Part shown: positions 5,683 through 6,797 of the stretch, in pieces | Layout: every line of letters begins with the position of its first letter | How positions within the stretch are numbered: position 1 is the stretch's first letter | Assembly (NCBI GenBank): GCA_947589375.1 | Contig: CANQAO010000061.1 | Span: 1-6,797, forward strand | Origin: an uncultured Bacilli bacterium | GTDB lineage: Bacteria > Bacillota_I > Bacilli_A > RF39 > UBA660 | Length of the DNA stretch: 6,797 bases | Direction of reading: 5' to 3' | Translations under genes and position numbers: made by a program | The notes under the pieces: generated by a model | Seen by the model: only the letters and a program-made list of their open reading frames with translations | Databases searched by the model: none | Told to the model about the DNA's origin: nothing

Positions 5683-6039
5683 TTTATACTCATAAAAATA
5701 TTTTTTATTGTTACTAGTAACCACTACACAATCATTGTTTAATTCATATTTATCATATACTTCTTTTTCTAAATAACCTTCATCTCTTAAAGTTTCAGTG
5801 GAAATTTCCCCATGATTTTTTATAGATGTACCTGTCGCTCTAATATATTTAACTTCTGATTTATGTTCGCCGACATATTTATTAGCCGCACTTTTTACTA
5901 TTTCCTTGGCCGCGTCATCAACAGTTTTTTGCCCTTCTGTTAACATGCTTAAGATAGCTGGGAGAGCAATTAACATAATAATTGCTAAAATAACTACTGT
6001 TCCAATTAATTCTAATAATGTAAATCCTTTATTTTTCAT
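5668..6039 (-). CDS. Type IV pilin-like protein (class III signal peptide)
   Basis: A 123-residue prepilin. The N-terminus MKNKGFTLLELIGTV contains the prepilin peptidase site (cleavage after Gly5), mature Phe1 and the conserved Glu5. The hydrophobic helix reaches about residue 33 and includes the usual Pro27. A soluble domain follows. Cys104 and Cys122 near the C-terminus could form a disulfide closing a D-loop-like segment, as in many type IV pilins. It should be inserted in the membrane and assembled into a pilus or pseudopilus by machinery not present here. ComGC, the competence pilin, is a possible relative, but there is no comG operon around it, so I give no symbol. The promoter is at 6094-6066, and the ribosome site AGAAAGTGTGAT (6053-6042) partly matches the 16S tail. 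A second candidate surface gene lies just upstream on the same strand. Confidence 0.85.
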   Translation of the reverse strand: MKNKGFTLLELIGTVVILAIIMLIALPAILSMLTEGQKTVDDAAKEIVKSAANKYVGEHKSEVKYIRATGTSIKNHGEISTETLRDEGYLEKEVYDKYELNNDCVVVTSNNKKYFYEYKEDCE

Positions 6040-6065
6040 CTTATCACACTTTCTATCCTATATAA

Positions 6066-6094
6066 ATTATAAATTATTTATACTTTAAAGTCAA
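6066..6094 (-). promoter_or_regulatory. Pilin gene promoter
   Basis: TTGACT (6094-6089) and TATAAT (6071-6066) with a 17-base spacer on the minus strand make a near-consensus promoter. The predicted start near 6060 gives a leader of about 20 nt. The pilin is thus transcribed separately from the gene at 6349-6797. Confidence 0.75.
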
Positions 6095-6097
6095 TTG

Positions 6098-6142
6098 CAA
6101 AAAAATAAAAGACCAATTAGATGGATTTTAATTGTTTTTTTT
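6098..6142. terminator. Possible bidirectional AT-rich terminator
   Basis: CAATTA (6114-6119) pairs with TAATTG (6129-6134). Eight T's follow on the plus strand (6135-6142), and a T-rich stretch follows on the minus strand (complement of 6098-6111). The stem is short and AT-only at its core, so its strength is doubtful. It would insulate the pilin promoter from upstream transcription. Confidence 0.35.
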
Positions 6143-6232
6143 CTTTAAAATTATAATATTTCTTATCTATAGAGTTTTTATTTAAGAGGATGATTATAAA
6201 CTTTTATCATGGTTGTATTATAGATGATGTGG

Positions 6233-6267
6233 AAAAAATCGGCCGAAAGCTTTATAAAACCTTCGGC
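6233..6267 (-). terminator. Terminator after the right-edge gene
   Basis: On the minus strand GCCGAAG (6267-6261) pairs with the complement of 6242-6249 (one bulged base) around an AT-rich loop, and CGA then TTTTTT (6238-6233) follows. It is the last of three GC-rich hairpins downstream of the gene at 6349-6797. Together with 6098-6142 and 6278-6327 it accounts for most of the noncoding stretch 6040-6348. I see no gene in that stretch; a plus-strand 70-codon frame at 6190-6402 is a shadow. Confidence 0.6.
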
Positions 6268-6277
6268 ATTATCGGCC

Positions 6278-6327
6278 CGGTCTCACTTCGTGAGCCGCGC
6301 TTTCCGAACTCATCAAAGATGAGTTCG
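6278..6327. repeat. Two tandem GC-rich hairpins downstream of the variable-type gene
   Basis: Hairpin one: CGAACTCATC (6305-6314) and GATGAGTTCG (6318-6327) form a perfect 10-bp stem with a 3-base loop, starting 22 bases after the stop codon. Hairpin two: CGG-CTCAC (6278-6286, one bulged T) pairs with GTGAG-CCG (6290-6297) around TTC. Neither has its own T-tract. Such stems can form in DNA or RNA. Hairpins or cruciforms just beyond the variable repeat are known cofactors of retrohoming in diversity-generating retroelements, but these could also be mRNA 3' structures. Confidence 0.6.
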
Positions 6328-6348
6328 CGTCTGTGGTTAGTTTTTTGT

Positions 6349-6797
6349 TTATCCGGTAGTCTCTATTTTATAGGGTTCTTGTTTGGTCCCCTTTCCACTT
6401 AAGTGGATATTAGATATTAGATAGAGACTCGGCACCACACAGCCGCCAGAGGCGTACGCGTTGTAGTGATCCAAGAAACCGTTGTCGCCCACACCGAGCA
6501 CGTCGATCGTGTTGGAGCCATAAGGCGAGAGCATCCAGTACGTACTAGAAGACGGGGTCATCCAGTTCGTTGTTTTACATGTTGAATAGTTTTTATTAAC
6601 TAACTCGCGAGTTCCACATTGTGTTGTATTTGTATTTGATTTTATATAATCACTCGGACTTATTAACCCTATATTTGAGGTGAATGAATATTTCTTCTCA
6701 TTTGTTACCATTACGGATAAATTTCTTTCATCTGATTCTGCTCCACTTTTACCATCATATACTGATCCATAATACCATGTATGTCCTTTTGATATAG
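6349..6797 (-). CDS. C-terminal part of a predicted surface protein with a variable-type domain (5' end beyond the window)
   Basis: The frame is open to the right edge and ends at TAA (6351-6349), leaving 148 visible residues. The visible start is ISKGHTWYYGSVYDGKSG. An ATG at 6711 has no ribosome site and lies mid-domain, so the start is outside the window. From memory, the pattern of GLISPSDY, paired cysteines (QCGTR, STCKTTNW), TYWMLSP, then a glycine-rich segment and VPSLYLISN...GKGTKQEPYKIE, matches C-terminal domains of prepilin-like or DUF6273-like surface proteins in gut Bacillota. Those usually end in RPVLYLKSN...G.G...PY.L. Some relatives are DGR targets. Visible residues 76-125 are coded by a GC-rich block unlike the rest of the gene. 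The product is probably secreted or surface bound and may bind a ligand through this segment. Function is inferred; there is no direct evidence of a signal peptide. Confidence 0.7.
   Translation of the reverse strand, partial: ISKGHTWYYGSVYDGKSGAESDERNLSVMVTNEKKYSFTSNIGLISPSDYIKSNTNTTQCGTRELVNKNYSTCKTTNWMTPSSSTYWMLSPYGSNTIDVLGVGDNGFLDHYNAYASGGCVVPSLYLISNIHLSGKGTKQEPYKIETTG
6395..6423. repeat. 12-bp palindrome and 7-bp tandem repeat at the 3' end of the variable-type block
   Basis: CCACTTAAGTGG (6395-6406) is a perfect palindrome inside the coding region. It is directly followed by GATATTA, GATATTA and GATA (6406-6423), 2.6 copies of a 7-bp unit. Both lie between the GC-rich block and the stop codon. 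They could mark the edge of a sequence-exchange tract, or be chance in AT-rich DNA. Confidence 0.5.
6421..6570 (-). other. Candidate DGR variable repeat (GC-rich, adenine-poor coding block)
   Basis: By hand count these 150 bases are 85/150 G+C (57%) in a roughly 30% G+C setting. Coding-strand adenine is 26/150 (17%), against 67/150 (45%) in the adjacent 150 bases upstream in the gene. Of the 50 codons, 22 end in C, 16 in G, 12 in T and none in A. Many NNC codons cluster where residues would vary: GGC TCC AAC, ATC GAC, GGC GAC AAC, CAC TAC AAC. That pattern is expected when AAC codons of a template repeat are randomised at adenines. The location at the 3' end of a surface-type gene also fits. 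There is no template repeat or reverse transcriptase in view, so the call is provisional. Confidence 0.5.

Noticed and set aside
5562..5693. A 44-codon N-terminal extension of dusB
   Set aside because: It would overlap the end of the pilin gene and its terminator and run through a TTGCCA-17-TATAAT promoter; the conserved DusB sequence starts at 5561.
6190..6402. A plus-strand 70-codon frame across the GC-rich hairpins
   Set aside because: It crosses the terminator, the hairpins and the end of the opposite gene; its composition follows these structures and there is no good ribosome site.
1..6797. Mycoplasma-type code with TGA as tryptophan
   Set aside because: All tryptophans checked are TGG and every gene is full length under the standard code. 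No gene here ends in TGA either, so the window gives no positive sign of reassignment.
1..6797. CRISPR arrays, tRNA or rRNA genes, transposases, prophage genes
   Set aside because: No spaced direct repeats, cloverleaf-like sequence, or recognisable mobile-element protein was found on either strand.

Overview
The window comes from a low-G+C Gram-positive-type bacterium. Coding DNA is roughly 30% G+C, promoters follow the TTGACT-17-TATAAT pattern, and Shine-Dalgarno sites match the 16S tail AGAAAGGAGGTGATC. Reading frames fit the standard bacterial code: all tryptophans I checked are TGG, and every stop in the window is TAA or TAG. The gene set and the style of the right-edge surface protein suggest an uncultured gut lineage of Bacillota (Bacilli/Erysipelotrichales/RF39-like). 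That placement is inference.

Layout. (1) 1-2046, plus strand: a promoter, a short structured leader with an internal terminator hairpin, and a DHA2-type efflux transporter carrying a C-terminal CBS-domain pair, closed by a terminator. (2) 2107-3255, plus: tmcAL, for elongator tRNA-Met wobble acetylation. (3) 3248-4069, minus: mutM/fpg, for oxidised-guanine repair, convergent with tmcAL and overlapping it by 8 bp. (4) 4087-4583: a 500-bp gap that is not empty. It holds what looks like an undescribed type I toxin-antitoxin locus: a 22-residue hydrophobic peptide gene on the minus strand facing a small plus-strand RNA, with a shared hairpin between them. (5) 4584-5561, minus: dusB, a tRNA dihydrouridine synthase. 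(6) 5668-6039, minus: a type IV pilin-like protein with its own promoter and terminator. (7) 6040-6348: a noncoding stretch with GC-rich hairpins and terminators. (8) 6349-6797, minus: the C-terminal part of a gene that enters from the right edge. It contains an abrupt 150-bp GC-rich, adenine-poor block that looks like the variable repeat of a diversity-generating retroelement (DGR).

The core genes (tmcAL, mutM, dusB) are housekeeping and each appears to have its own promoter rather than sharing an operon. The two notable items are the candidate type I toxin-antitoxin locus near 4178-4486 and the candidate hypervariable surface-protein gene at the right edge, next to a pilin gene. No reverse transcriptase or template repeat lies inside the window, so the DGR reading depends on sequence beyond position 6797 or elsewhere in the genome.
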